From Daucus carota subsp. sativus (lineage: Eukaryota > Streptophyta > Magnoliopsida > Apiales > Apiaceae): a stretch of 64,000 nt of DNA. This document shows positions 48,117 to 62,085 of this stretch, piece after piece. Position 1 is the first letter of the stretch; each line of letters opens with the position of its first letter. The notes beneath the pieces are model-generated. The model was not told where the DNA came from and did not search any database. It saw only the letters and a list, made by a program, of their open reading frames with translations. The DNA lies in the NCBI RefSeq assembly GCF_001625215.2, contig NC_030389.2:36321454-36385453 (forward strand), read 5' to 3'. A program made the translations under genes and the position numbers.

Positions 48117-48968
48117 AAAAAAAAATTCTTTACCTTAAGTTACTTATGAAAAGTTTAAATACAATATATTTTTACAAATTAGCTAATCAAAAATAAAATC
48201 ATTTAATATTCCCATTAGCAAGTCCATATTAAGTGAAATCAAATATCTCAGTAATAACATATGGTTCGAAGATTTTTTGTTCCTCAAAAAAATCTTTTAA
48301 ATCTTGGTAATTGTAAGTGTTTAACAAACTGGAATGTCTGTGTTTCAAATGAGTTGTTAAGGCTAAATTCGATTTTTTTTTCTGTTGGCTTGCAGTAACA
48401 ACATATTGATCAGGCAACGGATTTAATTGCATAGTAATATATTGCATTACATAATTTATCTTTATAAGCCCAAGAGCAGCAGCAAAGAAATGATCTCCAT
48501 ACCTGATTTGAATGGACGTACGAACAAACTTTGAATATCAGGACCAATCGAATGCTAATTCCCATTTCAGCTTGAATGTCCCGTCTCAACTCCAAAAGTT
48601 AAAAAGGTTTGAAGAGATTATACTTTTAAAAAAGTGATACCTACATTTCAGATAAAATCAGAAAGATTTAAATTACTGAGTGTGTACAGATTCAGCTTTA
48701 AGTTTTTCTTTGATAAAAATAGAGACGATTGCAAGAAGAACATATTGTGGAAACTCATATCGGATGAAGATTGACCCCATGTATTACAATGACTTTCACA
48801 TGGATTTTTTTAATTTAAAAAATGGTATTAATTTTCTAATACTAAGATCATACACGTTTTTTTCTTTTGTAGCTTCATAAAACGAAAGCTGATAATACCA
48901 CCACGAGTTATTTTGTGTTGAGAGTTGTGGGGCTCGGCTTATAAACAAAGCCTGCAAACATTCTAGGC

Positions 48969-49165
48969 ATACCTTTCTCGGCCTTTTGGCTAAGATCAAG
49001 TGTAGTATCTGTTCTTATCAGTTTAATATCTGATATGTGGGCCAATGGTCCACACGATATTAAATTAATTTTTTAAGGGGGAAGGCCCGCCACAATAGCT
49101 TGCTATTGGGGTTTTCGAGAGTCGCCCAAGTGCTGCACTACTGCTCGGGCCAGGCTCACCCCACC
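48969..49165 (+). ncRNA. U2 snRNA (copy 5, segment C)
   Basis: Counterpart of 21055-21251. The RNA is complete, with one extra C at the end (CCACCCAAAACAG). USE and TATA present. Confidence 0.95.
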
Positions 49166-50081
49166 CAAAACAGTCTCAACCTTGCTTGTCTATTTTAGTA
49201 GAACACGTTTTTATCATCACTTAAGATATCGTAAGAAAATTTATAACAACAGGCAACATATAATATAACGATAATGTCACTCTCATAGATGGTATAGAGA
49301 AAAAGTTACCCAGAATAATTTTATTCTTAACCTAGTAATAAAGAAAGACTTTATAATGTATATTGTTTTATCAACTTAACACGCTAATTTTTTTTAAATA
49401 TATTCTTACTATATTCACATTAATATAACGAAAAATAAAAAGTTAGGCTCATTTTCACAATTACCACTAATATATACACATGGTATTGTCAAGTTGTTTT
49501 CTACAAAATATTATTTGATGGCTAAGTGAAGAATGACAAAACTTTGTTGGTTTGTTGACGAACATCTCTTAGAATGACACAACTTAAAGGGTTACATAAA
49601 GCATTTAACTCTCATAATAATATACAGTGGGGAACTGATCTTCGTACCTCTTTGCGGAAAAAACACCGACCAACACAGCTCCCATCTCAACTTTCCCCAG
49701 TCTCAACTCCGAAAACTAGAAGCTCGATGGATAGCATATGTTTTTGAGGAGCGACGCTGCATGTAAAGAGTTTACACCGTTCCAACTTTTCTCGCGCCTG
49801 TCATCCAAGGCAAAGCACTCCACTCACCGGGCCGGAAACTGTAAACATTTGACCAATGATGAAAGAAATTAGTTCAACATTTAGATATTCAATGCTTTGC
49901 ATTTAGGACAGATAACTGAAAATTTTTCAACAAACAGGTGTCAATAAGATGCAAATGGTATTGTTATTATAATATATTATTATTATTAGGTGATTTGCCC
50001 GCAAAGCTTCCCTCATCCACGGAGTAAAAGAAAAGAATTCTGACAAAGGTATAAATAGAGATGCACGGCCTACTTGACAAC

Positions 50082-50234
50082 ATACTTACCTGGATGGGGT
50101 CAATGGGTGATCATTGAGGCCCATGGCCTAGGGAAGCAACTTCCATTGCACTTTGGAAGTTCCTAAGGTCTCCCCAAGTGGTGGAGCCTACATCATAATT
50201 TGTGATAGAGGGGCTTGCGTCCGCGCAGCCCCCG
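50082..50234 (+). ncRNA. U1 snRNA (copy 5, segment C)
   Basis: Counterpart of 22177-22329: 153 nt, CTCC/GGAG stem-loop III, ATTGCAC loop, TATAAATA upstream. Confidence 0.95.
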
Positions 50235-51214
50235 CAATTATAGTCAAGCATTTGCTGTGGTTTATGATAATGTATATTGTTTAATCAACTTAACACGCTC
50301 ATATTATTTTTAAAAATATTCCTACTAGATTCACATTATATCATGATAAATAAAAAGTTGGACTCATTTTCTCTCTTACGACCAAGCATATACATATGGT
50401 ATTGTTAAGTGGTTTCTCACATAGCGTTAACTCCATCATTTCACTTTTCTCGCATAGTTGGCAACTCCATATTAAGTGAAATCAAATATCTCAGTAATAA
50501 CATATGGTTCGAAGATTTTTTGTTCCTCAAAAAATCTTTTAAATCTTGCTAAATTGTAAGAGTTTTAACAAAATGGAATGTCTGTGTTTCAAATGAGTTG
50601 TTAAGGCTAAATTCGATGTTTTTTTCTGTTGGATTGCAGTAACAACATATTTGATCAGGCAACGGATTTAATTGCATAGTAATATATTATCATTACATAA
50701 TTTATTTTTATAAGCCCAAGAGCAGCAGCAAAGAAATGATCTGCATACCTGATATGAATGGACGTACGAAACAAACTTTGAATATCAGGACCAATCGAAT
50801 GCTAATTCCCATCTCAGCTTGAATGTCCCGTCTCAACTCCAATTGTTAAAAGGTTTGAAGAGATTATACTTTTAAAAAGTGATACCTACATTTCAGAATG
50901 AAAATCAGAAAGATTTAAATTACTGAGTGTGTACAGATTCAGCTTTAAGTTTTTCTTTGATAAAAAATAGACGATTGCCAGAAGAACATATTGTGGAAAC
51001 TCATATTGGATGAAGATTGACCCCATGTATTACAGATGACTTTCACATAGATTTTTTAATTTAAAAAATGGTATTAATTTTCTAATATTAAGATCATACA
51101 CGTTTTTTTCTTTTGTAGCTTCATAAACAGAAAGCTGATAATACCACCACGAGTTATTTGTGTTGAGAGTTGTGGGGCTCGGCTTATAAACAAAACCTGC
51201 CAAACATTCTAGGC

Positions 51215-51411
51215 ATACCTTTCTCGGCCTTTTGGCTAAGATCAAGTGTAGTATCTGTTCTTATCAGTTTAATATCTGATATGTGGGCCAATGGTCCACA
51301 CGATATTAAATTAATTTTTTAAGGGGGAAGGCCCGCCACAATAGCTTGCTATTGGGGTTTTCGAGAGTCGCCCAAGTGCTGCACTACTGCTCGGGCCAGA
51401 CTCACCCCACC
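51215..51411 (+). ncRNA. U2 snRNA (copy 6, segment C)
   Basis: Same as 23317-23513 including CCAGACTCACC; 197 nt and intact. Confidence 0.96.
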
Positions 51412-52334
51412 AAAACATAGTCTCAACCTTGCTTGTCTATTTTAGTAGAACACGTTTTTATCATCACTTAAAATATCGTAGAAAATTTATAACAACAGGC
51501 AACATATAATATAACGATAATGTCAGTCTCATAGATGGAATAGAGAAAAAGTTACCCAGAATAATTTTATTCTTAACTTAGTAATAAAGAAAGACTCTAT
51601 AATGTATATTTTTTTATCAACTTAACACGCTAATTTTCTTTAAATATATTCTTACTATATTCACATTAATATAACGAAAAATAAAACAGTTAGGCTCATT
51701 TTCACCATTACCACTAAATATACACATGGTATTGTCAAGTTGTTTTCTACAAAAATATTATTTGATGGCTAAGTGAAAGAATGACAAAACTTTGTTGGTT
51801 TGTTGACTGAACATCTCTTAGAATGACACAACTTGAAGGGTTACATAAAGCATTTAACTCTCATAATAATATACAGTGGGGAACTTATCTTCGTACCTCT
51901 TTTGCGGAAAAAAACACCGACCAACACAGCTCCCATCTCAACTTTCCCCAGTCTCAACTCCGAAAACTAGAAGCTCGATGGAGAGCATATGTTTTTGAGA
52001 AGCGACGCTGCATGTAAAGAGTTTACACCGTTCCAACTTTTCTCGCGCCTGTCATCCAAGGCAAAGCAACTCCACTCACCAGGCCGGAAACTGTAAACAT
52101 TTGACCAACGATGACAGAAATTAGTTCAAACATTTACATATTCAATGCTTTGCAATTAGGACTGATAACTGAAATTTTTTCAACAAACAGGTGTCAATAA
52201 GATGCAAATGGTATTGTTATTATAATATATTATTATTATTAGGTGATTTGCTCGCAAAGCTTCCCTCATCCACGGAGTAAAACAAAAGAATTCTGACAAA
52301 GGTATAAATAGAGATGCACGGCCTACTTGACAAC

Positions 52335-52485
52335 ATACTTACCTGGATGGGATCAATGGGTGATCATTGAGGCCCATGGTCTAGGGAAGCAACTTCCATT
52401 GCACTTTGGAAGTTCCTAAGGTCTACCCAAGTGGTGGACCTACATCATAATTTGTGTTAGGGGGGCTTGCGTCCGCGCAGCCCCG
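52335..52485 (+). ncRNA. U1 snRNA (copy 6, segment C)
   Basis: Same as 24436-24586, including GGGATCAATGG and CATGGTCTAGGG; 151 nt. Confidence 0.94.
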
Positions 52486-53451
52486 CAATTATAGTCAAGC
52501 ATTTGTTGTGGTTTATGATAATGTATATTGTTTTAACAACTTAACACGCTCACATTATTTTTAAAAATATTCCTACTATATTCACATTAATATCATGATA
52601 AATAAAAAGTTGGACTCATTTTCTCACTTACGACCAAGCATGTACATATGGTATTGTTAAGTTGGTTTCATTTCACTTTACTCGCATAGTTGGCAAGTCC
52701 ATATTAAGTGAAATCAAATATCTCAGCAATAACATATGGTTCGAAGATTTTGTGTTCCTGAAAAAATCTTTTAAGTCTTGCTAAATTGTAAGAGTTTTAA
52801 CAAACTGGAATGTCTGTGTTTCAAATGAGTTGTTAAGGCTAAATTCGATGTTTTTTTTTCTGTTGCTTGCAGTAAGAACATATTAGATCAGGCAACGGAT
52901 TAAATTGCATAGTAATATATTATCATTACATAATTAATCTTATAAGCCCAAGAGCAGCAGCAAAGAAATGATCTCCATACCTGATTTGAATGGACGTACG
53001 AAACAAACTTTGAATATCAGGATCATTCGAATGCTAATTCCCATCTCAGCTTGAATGTCCCGTCTCAACTCCAAAAGTTAAAAAGGTTTGAAGAGATTAT
53101 ACTTTTAAAAAGTGATACCTACATTTCAGAATGAAAATCAGAAAGATTTAAATTACTTAGTGTGTACAGATTCAGCTTTAAGTTTTTCTTTGATTAAAAA
53201 ATAGACGATTGCCAGAAGAACATATTGTGGAAACTCATATTGGATGAAGATTGACCCCAAGTATTACAGATGACTTTCCCATGGATTTTTTTAATTTAAA
53301 AAATTGTATTAATTTTCTAATACTAAGATTATACACGTTTTTGTCTTTTGTAGCTTCATAAAACAGAAAGCTGATAATACCACCACGAGTTATTTTGTGT
53401 TGAGAGTTGTGGGGCTCGGCTTATAAACAAAACCTGCCAAACATTCTAGGC

Positions 53452-53648
53452 ATACCTTTCTCGGCCTTTTGGCTAAGATCAAGTGTAGTATCTGTTCTTA
53501 TCAGTTTAATATCTGATATGTGGGCCAATGGTCCACACGATATTAAATTAATTTTTTAAGGGGGAAGGCCCGCCACAATAGCTTGTTATTGGGGTCTTCG
53601 AAAGTCGCCCAAGTGCTGCACTACTGCTCGGGCCAGGCTCGCCCCACC
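53452..53648 (+). ncRNA. U2 snRNA (copy 7, segment C)
   Basis: Same as 25553-25749, with CTCGCCCC and CAGAACATAG variants. Confidence 0.96.
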
Positions 53649-54355
53649 AGAACATAGTCTCAACCTTTCTTGTCTATTTTAGTAGAACACGTTTTTATCA
53701 TCACTTAAAATATCGTAAGAAAATTTATAACAACCGGCAACATATATAATATAACGATAATGTCACTCTCATAGATGGTATAGAGAAAAGGTTACCCAGA
53801 ATAATTTTATTCTTGACGTAGTAATAAAGAAAGACTCTATAATGTATATTGTTTTATCAACTTAACACACTAATTTTTTTTTAGATATATTCTTACTATA
53901 TTCATATTAATATAACGAAAAATAAAACAGTTAGGCTCATTTTCACAATTACCACTAAATATATACACATGGTATTGTCAAGTTGTTTTCTACAAAAAAT
54001 ATTATTTGATGGCTAAGTGAAAGAATGACAAAACTTTGTTGGTTTGTTGACTGAACATCTCTAAGAATGACACAACTTAAAGGGTTACATAAAGCATTTA
54101 ACTTGCATAATAATATCTCATAATGTACTACAATAATAGCCACTTTATCAAAAGCTCTGGGTCCTTTGACAGCTTGATTGATACGGTTATGCAGCTGCTA
54201 CTGTCCAAACTTAACCTTGATTTTTCACAGGAAAAGAAAAATTGATATTGCTAAAAAGTTCAGAAACCTCGCCAACACTGCATACCGAAGTTTCAGGCCG
54301 GACAGTCGAGGAAAAAAAAAACAAAGTTACTTCTAAAAAATCACAACTATAAAAA

Positions 54356-54391
54356 TTTGTGTTAGGGGGGCTTGCGTCCGCGCACCCCCCA
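54356..54391 (+). pseudogene. U1 3' fragment (segment C)
   Basis: Same as 26457-26492: Sm-site end and terminal hairpin only. Confidence 0.85.
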
Positions 54392-54939
54392 CAATTTTAT
54401 AGTGAAGTATTTGCTGGGGTTATGGGAGCTTTTACTTGTTTATTACTGTACGGAGGTCATGGTCTAACACTAGAGCTGTTCATGTTACAAAAGGTTTAAA
54501 TACCTAACATATATACAAACTTGGTGTTTTTCCTTATTTTCTTGTCCGACTGATACAGCTTTGCAGCTGCTACTGTTCAAACTTCAACTTAATTTCACAC
54601 AGGAAAAGATAACTTGTTATCGCGAAAAAGTTCAGAAACCTCGCCAATACTGCATACCGAAATTTCAGGTCGCACAGTCAAAGGAAAAAAGAAAGAAAGA
54701 AACCAAGTTACTTATAAAATATTACTACAAGTATAATAAAATTGACTCCCGCGTCATGTTCTGCAGCACCGACCTGAAAAGGAGAGAGCTATCGGTTGCC
54801 TTTCACTGTGTTTGCTTGCTCTTATTCAACTTTTCAGGACTTCGAAAAGAAATCCCACATTGCACGAATAAGCGCAGACACATCAACAACATCACATATT
54901 GAAAGAACTGTTCTGTTCTCTAATAAAAAATAAAAAAAT

Positions 54940-55060
54940 GCAGCCATGCGATGAGCACAAAGCAAACTATTCTTTCGCCTTTTACTAAAGAATACCGTGT
55001 GCTCGTCACTTACAATGGCCTAAGCCTATTTTTGGAGGGGGTTTCTGCACAGATCTCCCT
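54940..55060 (+). ncRNA. U5 snRNA (segment C)
   Basis: Same as 27042-27162: loop CGCCTTTTACTAAAG, stem GATGAGCAC/GTGCTCGTC, Sm site CTATTTTTGG. The upstream A-run is one base shorter. The USE ATCCCACATTG is kept near 54852-54862. Confidence 0.93.
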
Positions 55061-55687
55061 AACAATTCAAGCTAAGAACTTTATGCAATCTGCCGACTAA
55101 GAGGAGTATCTGGATCCCCGAGTGCTTTACAAAACTGGTTCATCTTCAGTGTTGTGATAATTTCACTTTATTCGCATAGTTGTTAGTTCTATATTTGATG
55201 TGTTTGTCTTTTGGCAATTTGATACGATCACGCATGTGTTTCAATTCATTAATTATTGATATTTGAATTTCTGCCTTTTACTATGTTCGTGGGTGCTCTT
55301 CTTTTGGTTCATAGCTCATATCACAAAAGCAAAGGGTCTTTCCTAAAAATAACGCTGTTAGGAAATCGGTTGTGTTGTTTCTGCGGCTCAGTTAGGGGAG
55401 CAGCCCATGGAAGACCTGCTGAACTTTGACTTCTAAAACACCTTGTTCTATATTTTTCTGAGAGCCTCCTCTTTGTGCTACCACCCTCCGAAACATCTTC
55501 AGAGATTTGCATTAATATGTGGGTATTTCAGGACATTTGTACTCGAAATTATTTATCCACATATTTAGTTCCCCTGTCCTATAGCTCTACCCTGCTGATT
55601 TCTGGTTGGAGTTGTGTACCACATCGAGATATTTTGTGTTGGGAGTTGTGCCAACTCGGCTTATAAACAAAGTCAGCCAAACTTTCA

Positions 55688-55875
55688 GCCTTTTGGCTAA
55701 GATCAAGTGTAGTATCTGTTCTTATCAGTTTAATAATATCTGATATGTGGGCCAATGGTCCACACGATATTAAATTAATTTTTTAAGGGGGAAGGCCCAC
55801 CACAAAAGCTTGCTATTGGGGTCTTCGAGAGTCGCCCAAGTGCTGCACTACTGCTCGGGCCAGGCTCACCCCACC
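55688..55875 (+). pseudogene. 5'-truncated U2 (copy 8, segment C)
   Basis: Same as 27790-27977, lacking the first 12 or so nucleotides of U2 while keeping a strong USE and TATA. Confidence 0.9.
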
Positions 55876-56460
55876 AAAACATAGTCTCAAAATTGCTTAC
55901 CTATTTTTGCGGAAACATGTTTTTATTATCTGCTAAATAACCATCTAAATATATGATTAAGAACATATTTTTTTGTTCTAGATTGTGTATATAACTATAA
56001 TGTATGGTCCAGCAATTAGAGAACACTTATAGATGGTATATAGAAAATATTACTGTCTATAATGTCTATTGTTTCATCAACTTCACATGCTCAAATCATT
56101 TTTTAATATATTTTTACTATATTCACATTAATATAACAAATGAGGCTCATTTTAACAAGTACGACCAAACTTGTATACACATGGTATTGTTAAGTTGTTT
56201 TGTATGAAAGGGTCTTAAACAACTGCGAAGACGCACCCACCCCAGGTTGAGGAAAAATGCAAGCAAACCTAGGAAAAGGTTTGGGCTACTTATGACTCTG
56301 AACACATGTATCACTACTTTAAAGGAAATCGCTTTAGTTTGTTCACCCTCCATTGCTTCAATTTAATAGTTAATGACTAAAAGGTTTGCTCCAAGAGTTA
56401 CATAGAGTCCTAGGTTTAGTTCCGGTCAATGTCCTAAACCTAAAATCCTACAAAGCTACT

Positions 56461-56517
56461 GCCGGAGACACTTGAAAAATTAGCAAGGACTTTGTGCAAG
56501 GATGAAAAGCACGAAGG
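56461..56517 (+). pseudogene. U6 relic (segment C)
   Basis: Same as 28564-28618. Confidence 0.65.
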
Positions 56518-58268
56518 TTAAAATTATTTCTCAATCAAGCGCCCCACATGTAATACAAACGCGCTTTCTATGAAGACTGATTTTTTCTTCCCCCCCCTCC
56601 TTCCCCTTCTTCTTTTTCTAGGTTTCTTTAAAGCACATCAAATGAGCTTTTAAACTGAAACAACAGTACATCATATTTTACTTAATCCGTTGTTCAATGT
56701 GGCATACAATAAGAAGTTAAGAACATATTTGATCAGGCAACGGACTTAATTGCATAATAATATATTATCATTACATAATTAATCTTCATAAGCCCAAGAG
56801 CAGCAGCAAAGAAATGATCTCGATACCTGATATGGACGTACGAAACAAACTTTGAATGTCAGGACCAATCGAATGCTGATTCCCATCTCAACTTGTAGGT
56901 CCTGTCTCAATTCCAAAATTTGAAAGGTTGGCCTTCTGGAAAGTGATGCCTACATCTCAGAATAAAATTTAGCAAGCTGTCAATTACTGACGTGTACAGA
57001 ATCAGCTTTAATTTTTTTGTTTGATTAAAAAATATACAGCTGCCAGAATAACATATCATGGAAACTCATAATAAACAAAGATGGAGCAGAAGTATTACAT
57101 ATGACTTTCCCACGGATTTTTAATTAAAGAAAAGGTCTTAATTTTTTAATACCAAGATCTTACAGGTTTTTTTCTTTTGCAACTTCATAAAACAGAACTG
57201 ATAGTGTTTGTACTGATATTATTCTCTAAACCTGCTATAAGCACTTACCTAAAACAATTTCTTGTAGGTGAATTTTCGGGATGCACAACTCAACTGTCTC
57301 GATGATAATTAAAATGAAGACCGAAAGAATATCTCATAATGTACTACAATAATAGCCACTTTATCAAAAGCTCTGGGTACAGAGATGAATTCCTTAATTT
57401 TAATAAAAATCCCCGTGTCCGCAACACCACATGAGATTAGTATAATACGTGAATATATCTTTTAAAAACACATAATGGTATCAGACTGTTAAAGATTGCA
57501 AAAATCATCAAAGAATTCAGTTCTTTTACTGTTCTATTCATATTCAAAAAAAAAAAAAAAAGAATAAGAAGATTGTCTAAGTTCAGTTAATAGGTTTTCT
57601 GAGTAGTGAACTTGGCAGTTTGCAACCAAATCTCCCCTAACAATTCAAGCTAAGAAAATTATGCAATCTGCCGACTATGAGGAGTATCTACATCCCTGAG
57701 TGCTCTACAAAACTGGTTCATCTTCAGTGTTGTGATAATTTCACTTTATTCGCATAGCTGTTAAGTCTATTTTGATGTGTTTGTGTTTTGGCGATTTGAT
57801 ACGAACACGCATGTGTTTCAATTCATTAATTAATGATATTGGATTTTTTGCATTTTACTATGTTCGGGGGTGTCTCTTTTTTGGTTCATAGCTCATGTCA
57901 CAAAAGCAAAGGGTGCTTGCCTAAAAATAACGCAGTTAGGAAATCGGTTGTGTTGTTTCTGCGGTTCAGTTAGGGGAGCAGCCCGTGGAAGACCTGCTGA
58001 ACTTTGACTTCTAAAACACCTTGTTCTATATTTTTCTGAGAGCCTCCTCTTTGTGCTACCACCCTCTGAAACATCTTCAGAGATTTGCATTAATATGTGG
58101 GTATTTCAGGACATTTGTACTCGAAATTATTTATCCTCAAATTTAGTTCCCCTGTCCTTTAGCTCTACCCTGCTGATTTCTGGCTGGAGTCATGTAACAC
58201 AACGAGATATTTTGTGTTGGGAGTTGTGCGGCTTGGCTTATAAACAAAGTCAGCCAAACTTTCAAGGC

Positions 58269-58465
58269 ATACCTTTCTCGGCCTTTTGGCTAAGATCAAG
58301 TGTAGTATCTGTTCTTATCAGTTTAATATCTGATATGTGGGCCAATGGTCCACACGATATTAAATTTATTTATTAAGGGGGAAGGACCGGCACAATAGAT
58401 TGCTATTGGGGTCTTCAAGAGTCGCCCAAGTGCTGCACTACTGCTCGGGCCAGGCTCACCCCACC
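58269..58465 (+). ncRNA. U2 snRNA (copy 9, segment C), 3' box displaced
   Basis: Same as 30372-30568, with the duplicated 3' half directly behind it. Confidence 0.85.
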
Positions 58466-58475
58466 AAAACATAGT

Positions 58476-58601
58476 GGGCCAATGGTCCACACGATATTAA
58501 ATTTATTATTAAGGGGGAAGGACCGGCACAATAGATTGCTATTGGGGTCTTCACGAGTCGCCTAAGTGCTGCACTACTGCTCGGGCCAGGCTCACCCCAC
58601 C
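58476..58601 (+). pseudogene. Duplicated U2 3' half (segment C)
   Basis: Same as 30579-30704, followed by the 3' box CAAAACATAGTCTGAA. Confidence 0.9.
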
Positions 58602-59382
58602 AAAACATAGTCTGAAAGTTCCCTGCCTATTTTTGCGGAAACATGTTTTTACTATCTGTTAAATAACCATCTAAATATATGATTAAGAAAATCTTTTTTT
58701 GATCCACTAGCTTGTGTATACAACTATTTTGTATGAAGTCCAGCAATTTAACTTGCATAATAATATTACAGTTGAGAAGTGAGCTTCATACCTCTTTTGC
58801 GGAAAAAACACAGACCATCACAGCTGCCATCTCAACTTTTTTCCGTCTCAACTCCGAAAACTATAAGCCCGATGGAGAGTGTATGTTTTTGAGGAGCAAT
58901 GCTGTTCCAACTTTACTCGCGCCTGTCATCCAAAGCAAAGCAATTCCACTCAAAAACTGTAAACATTTGCCCAAAGATGAAAGAAATTAGTTCAAACATT
59001 TAGATATTCCATGCTTTGCATTTAGGACAGATAACTGACAATTTTTCAATATATGTCAATAAGATCCAAATGGTATTCTTACTATAATATAGTATTATTA
59101 GGTGATTTGCTCTCAAAGCTTCCCACATTGACGGAGTAAGAAAAAAGCAACTCCACTCACTGGGCCGGAAAACTGTAAACATTTGACCAATGATGAAAGA
59201 TATTAGTTCAAACATTTAGATATTTGATGCTTTGCATTTAGGACAGATAACTGAAAATTTTCAACAGATGCCAAAAAGATGCAAATGGTATTGTTATTAT
59301 AAAATATTATTATTATTATTATTAGGTGATTTGCTTGCAAAGCTTCCCTCATCGATGGAGTAAAAGAAAAGAATTCTAACAA

Positions 59383-59539
59383 ACTTACCTGGATGGGGTC
59401 AATGGGTGATCATTGTGTCCCATGGCCTAGAGAAGCAACTTCCATTGCACTTTGTAAGGGTGCCTTCCTAAGGTCTACCCAAGTGGTGGAGCCTACATCA
59501 TAATTTGTGTTAGGGGGGCTTGCGTCCGCGCAGCCCCAG
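59383..59539 (+). ncRNA. TATA-less U1 (copy 8, segment C)
   Basis: Same as 31487-31645: TATA box and first bases deleted, longer stem-loop II kept. Confidence 0.8.
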
Positions 59540-62020
59540 CAATTATAGTCAAGTATTTGCTGTGGTTTGTGGGATATAATGTAGATTGTTTTATCAAGTA
59601 AACACGCTCAAATTGTTTTTAAAAATATTCTTACTATATTCACATTAATATAATGATAAATATAAAGTAGACTCATTTTCACAATTACGACAAGCATATA
59701 CACATTGTATTGTTAAGTTGTTTTCGCACATAGTTGTTAAGTCCATAATTTCACTTTACACACATAGTTGGCAAGAGTGAGATCAAATATCTCAGCAATA
59801 ATATATGGTTCGAAGATTTTGTGTTCCTCAAAAAATCTTTTTTGTTAAATTGTAAGAGTTATAACAAACTGCAATGTCTGTGTTTCAAATGAGGTTTTAA
59901 GGCTAGATTTGATGTTTTTCTCTGTTGGCTTACAGTAAGAACATATTTGATCAGACAACAGATTTTGATTGCATAATAATAAATTATATCATTACATAAC
60001 TAATCTTTACAAGCCCAAGAGCAGCAGCAAAGAAATGATCTCCATACCTGTACTGAATGGATGTAAGAAACAAACTTTGAATGTCAGGACCAACCGAATG
60101 CTAATTCCCATCTCAGCTTGAATGTCCCGTCTCAACTCCAAAACCTAAGAGGTTGGGGGAGATTATACTTTTAAAAAGTGATACCTACATTTCAGAATGA
60201 AAATTAGAAAGATGTCAATTACTGAGTGCATACAGATTCAGCTTTAATTTTTTCTTTAATTGAAAATAGACGATTGCCAGAAGAACATATAGTGGAAACT
60301 CATATTAAAAGAAGATTGACCCGAAGTATTACAGATGACTTTCCCATGGATTTTTTAATCAAAAAAATGATATTAATTTTCTAATACTAAAATCTTACAC
60401 GTGTTTTTCTTTTGTAACTTCATAAAACAGGAAGCTGATAGTGTTTGTACTATTATTATTCTCTATACCTGCTTTAGCCTTTAAGAATTTATCCAAACCA
60501 ATTTCTTGTAGGTGAAATTTTGGGACGCACAATTCAACTGTCTCAATAATTAAGATGAAGACCGAAAGAATATCTCATAATGAACTACAAATTACAATAA
60601 TAGCCACTTGATCAAAAGCCCTGGGTACATAGATGAATTCCTTAATTTTAATAAAAATCCCTGTGTCATTTGCCATGAGATCGGTCTATAATGTGAATAT
60701 ATCTTTTAACAACACATAATGGTATCAGACTGTAAAAGATTGCAAAAATCATCAAAGAATTCAGTTCTTGATTTTTACAGTTCTATTCAGGTTCACGTAA
60801 AATGATTGTCAGTTAATAGGTTTATTGAGTAGTGAACTTGGCAGTTTGCAACACAAACAGATTCATGAAATTCCACTCCCTAAAGACCAGTTAAAAATGG
60901 AAGATAAATAATATTATTTTCTTTCATCTTTAATTTGCAGGAATAATAATTAAAATAAAAGTTATCATCAAGGAAGATTGAGAAATTAACATGGTTTTAA
61001 ATTTCAAACTAAACGATGTCTAGTTTTTTACCATCTTCCTCCACTTCTGTAGTTGTGTGAACGACTAGAGAAACTTTTCCTAAAAGTACAAAAGATCAGA
61101 TTCAGAAATCAGGAACAAAAGACAAGAATTGAAGGAAATCTTGAGTCCACTTACTGAAGGAAAATATCATCAGAACACATTACAACTCTAAGGCCTAACG
61201 AGCAACTCTTCTACTACTTAGGCAACATGCAATGATGCATGTATACTTATCAAATTCAAGAGCATATTGAACTTAATCTTCCTATTATATTAGAGATCAA
61301 CTTGACAAAAGGAGTATATGTGCAGAACATGTTTCTATTACTAGAGCTCAGAAGTGCACTATGACGTATATTTCTCTATCAACATCAGCACGCTCAAATT
61401 ATTTGTTTAATATTTTCTTACTATATTTTACATTAATATAATGATAAATAAAAAATGCGACGCATTTACAACCAATAATATACACATGGATCATAAATCA
61501 TTATCTTGTTAAGTATGGTGAAACGCTTTCATATGTTTTCAAGTTTAATGGTTTGTTCTGCCAAAAATATTATCTGATGGTTTAAGTGCAAAAATAACAA
61601 AAGTATGTCGATTTTTTATGTGAACAGCACTTGGCACCAGACAACTGGGAGACAGACCAGGTCGAGAAACATACATGTAAATCCATGGGAAATTAATTTT
61701 TTGCACAGTCCTGGCATCTTGCTTGTAAACTCTACACTGTTTGAGTTCCAAGCAGTAACATAGTCCTGGAATCAAAAATGGCGGGAGCGAATCCATGGAC
61801 TGAATATATTGATATCACATTTTTGCCTCCACAAAAGGTTTGCACAACTCAAGAATCGTCCTACCTGATTTCGCACTACCTTGAAGGAAACCGCTCCAGA
61901 TTGTTTACCCTCTGCTTCACAGTTCACGGTCATGGTTAATGACTAGAAGGCTGCTTCGAGGGTTAAATAGATTCCTAGGTTCACGTTCATCTAAGTTTCG
62001 GTCAGTATACTAGACACAAA

Positions 62021-62062
62021 CTCCCACACTGTTACGGGCATAGACAATATAGCATTTATATA
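62021..62062 (+). promoter_or_regulatory. U6 promoter (segment C)
   Basis: CTCCCACACTG and TTTATATA with the same 23-bp gap as at 34124-34165. Confidence 0.85.
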
Positions 62063-62085
62063 CCTCTTCCACCACAATCTACAAT

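Larger units (their letters stand above)
36856..48216. repeat. Segment B: indel-rich copy of 22800-34385
   Basis: Same gene order as 22800-34385 (U2, U1, U2, U1 fragment, U5, truncated U2, U6 relic, U2 with duplicated 3' half, U1, U6) but about 230 bp shorter, through one- and two-base insertions and deletions every few tens of bases. These fall in spacers and in conserved RNA cores alike. The left junction joins AAAATAAAACCAG of the A right flank to the middle of a U1-to-U2 spacer. The pattern is more like unpolished long-read sequence than natural decay. Confidence 0.85.
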
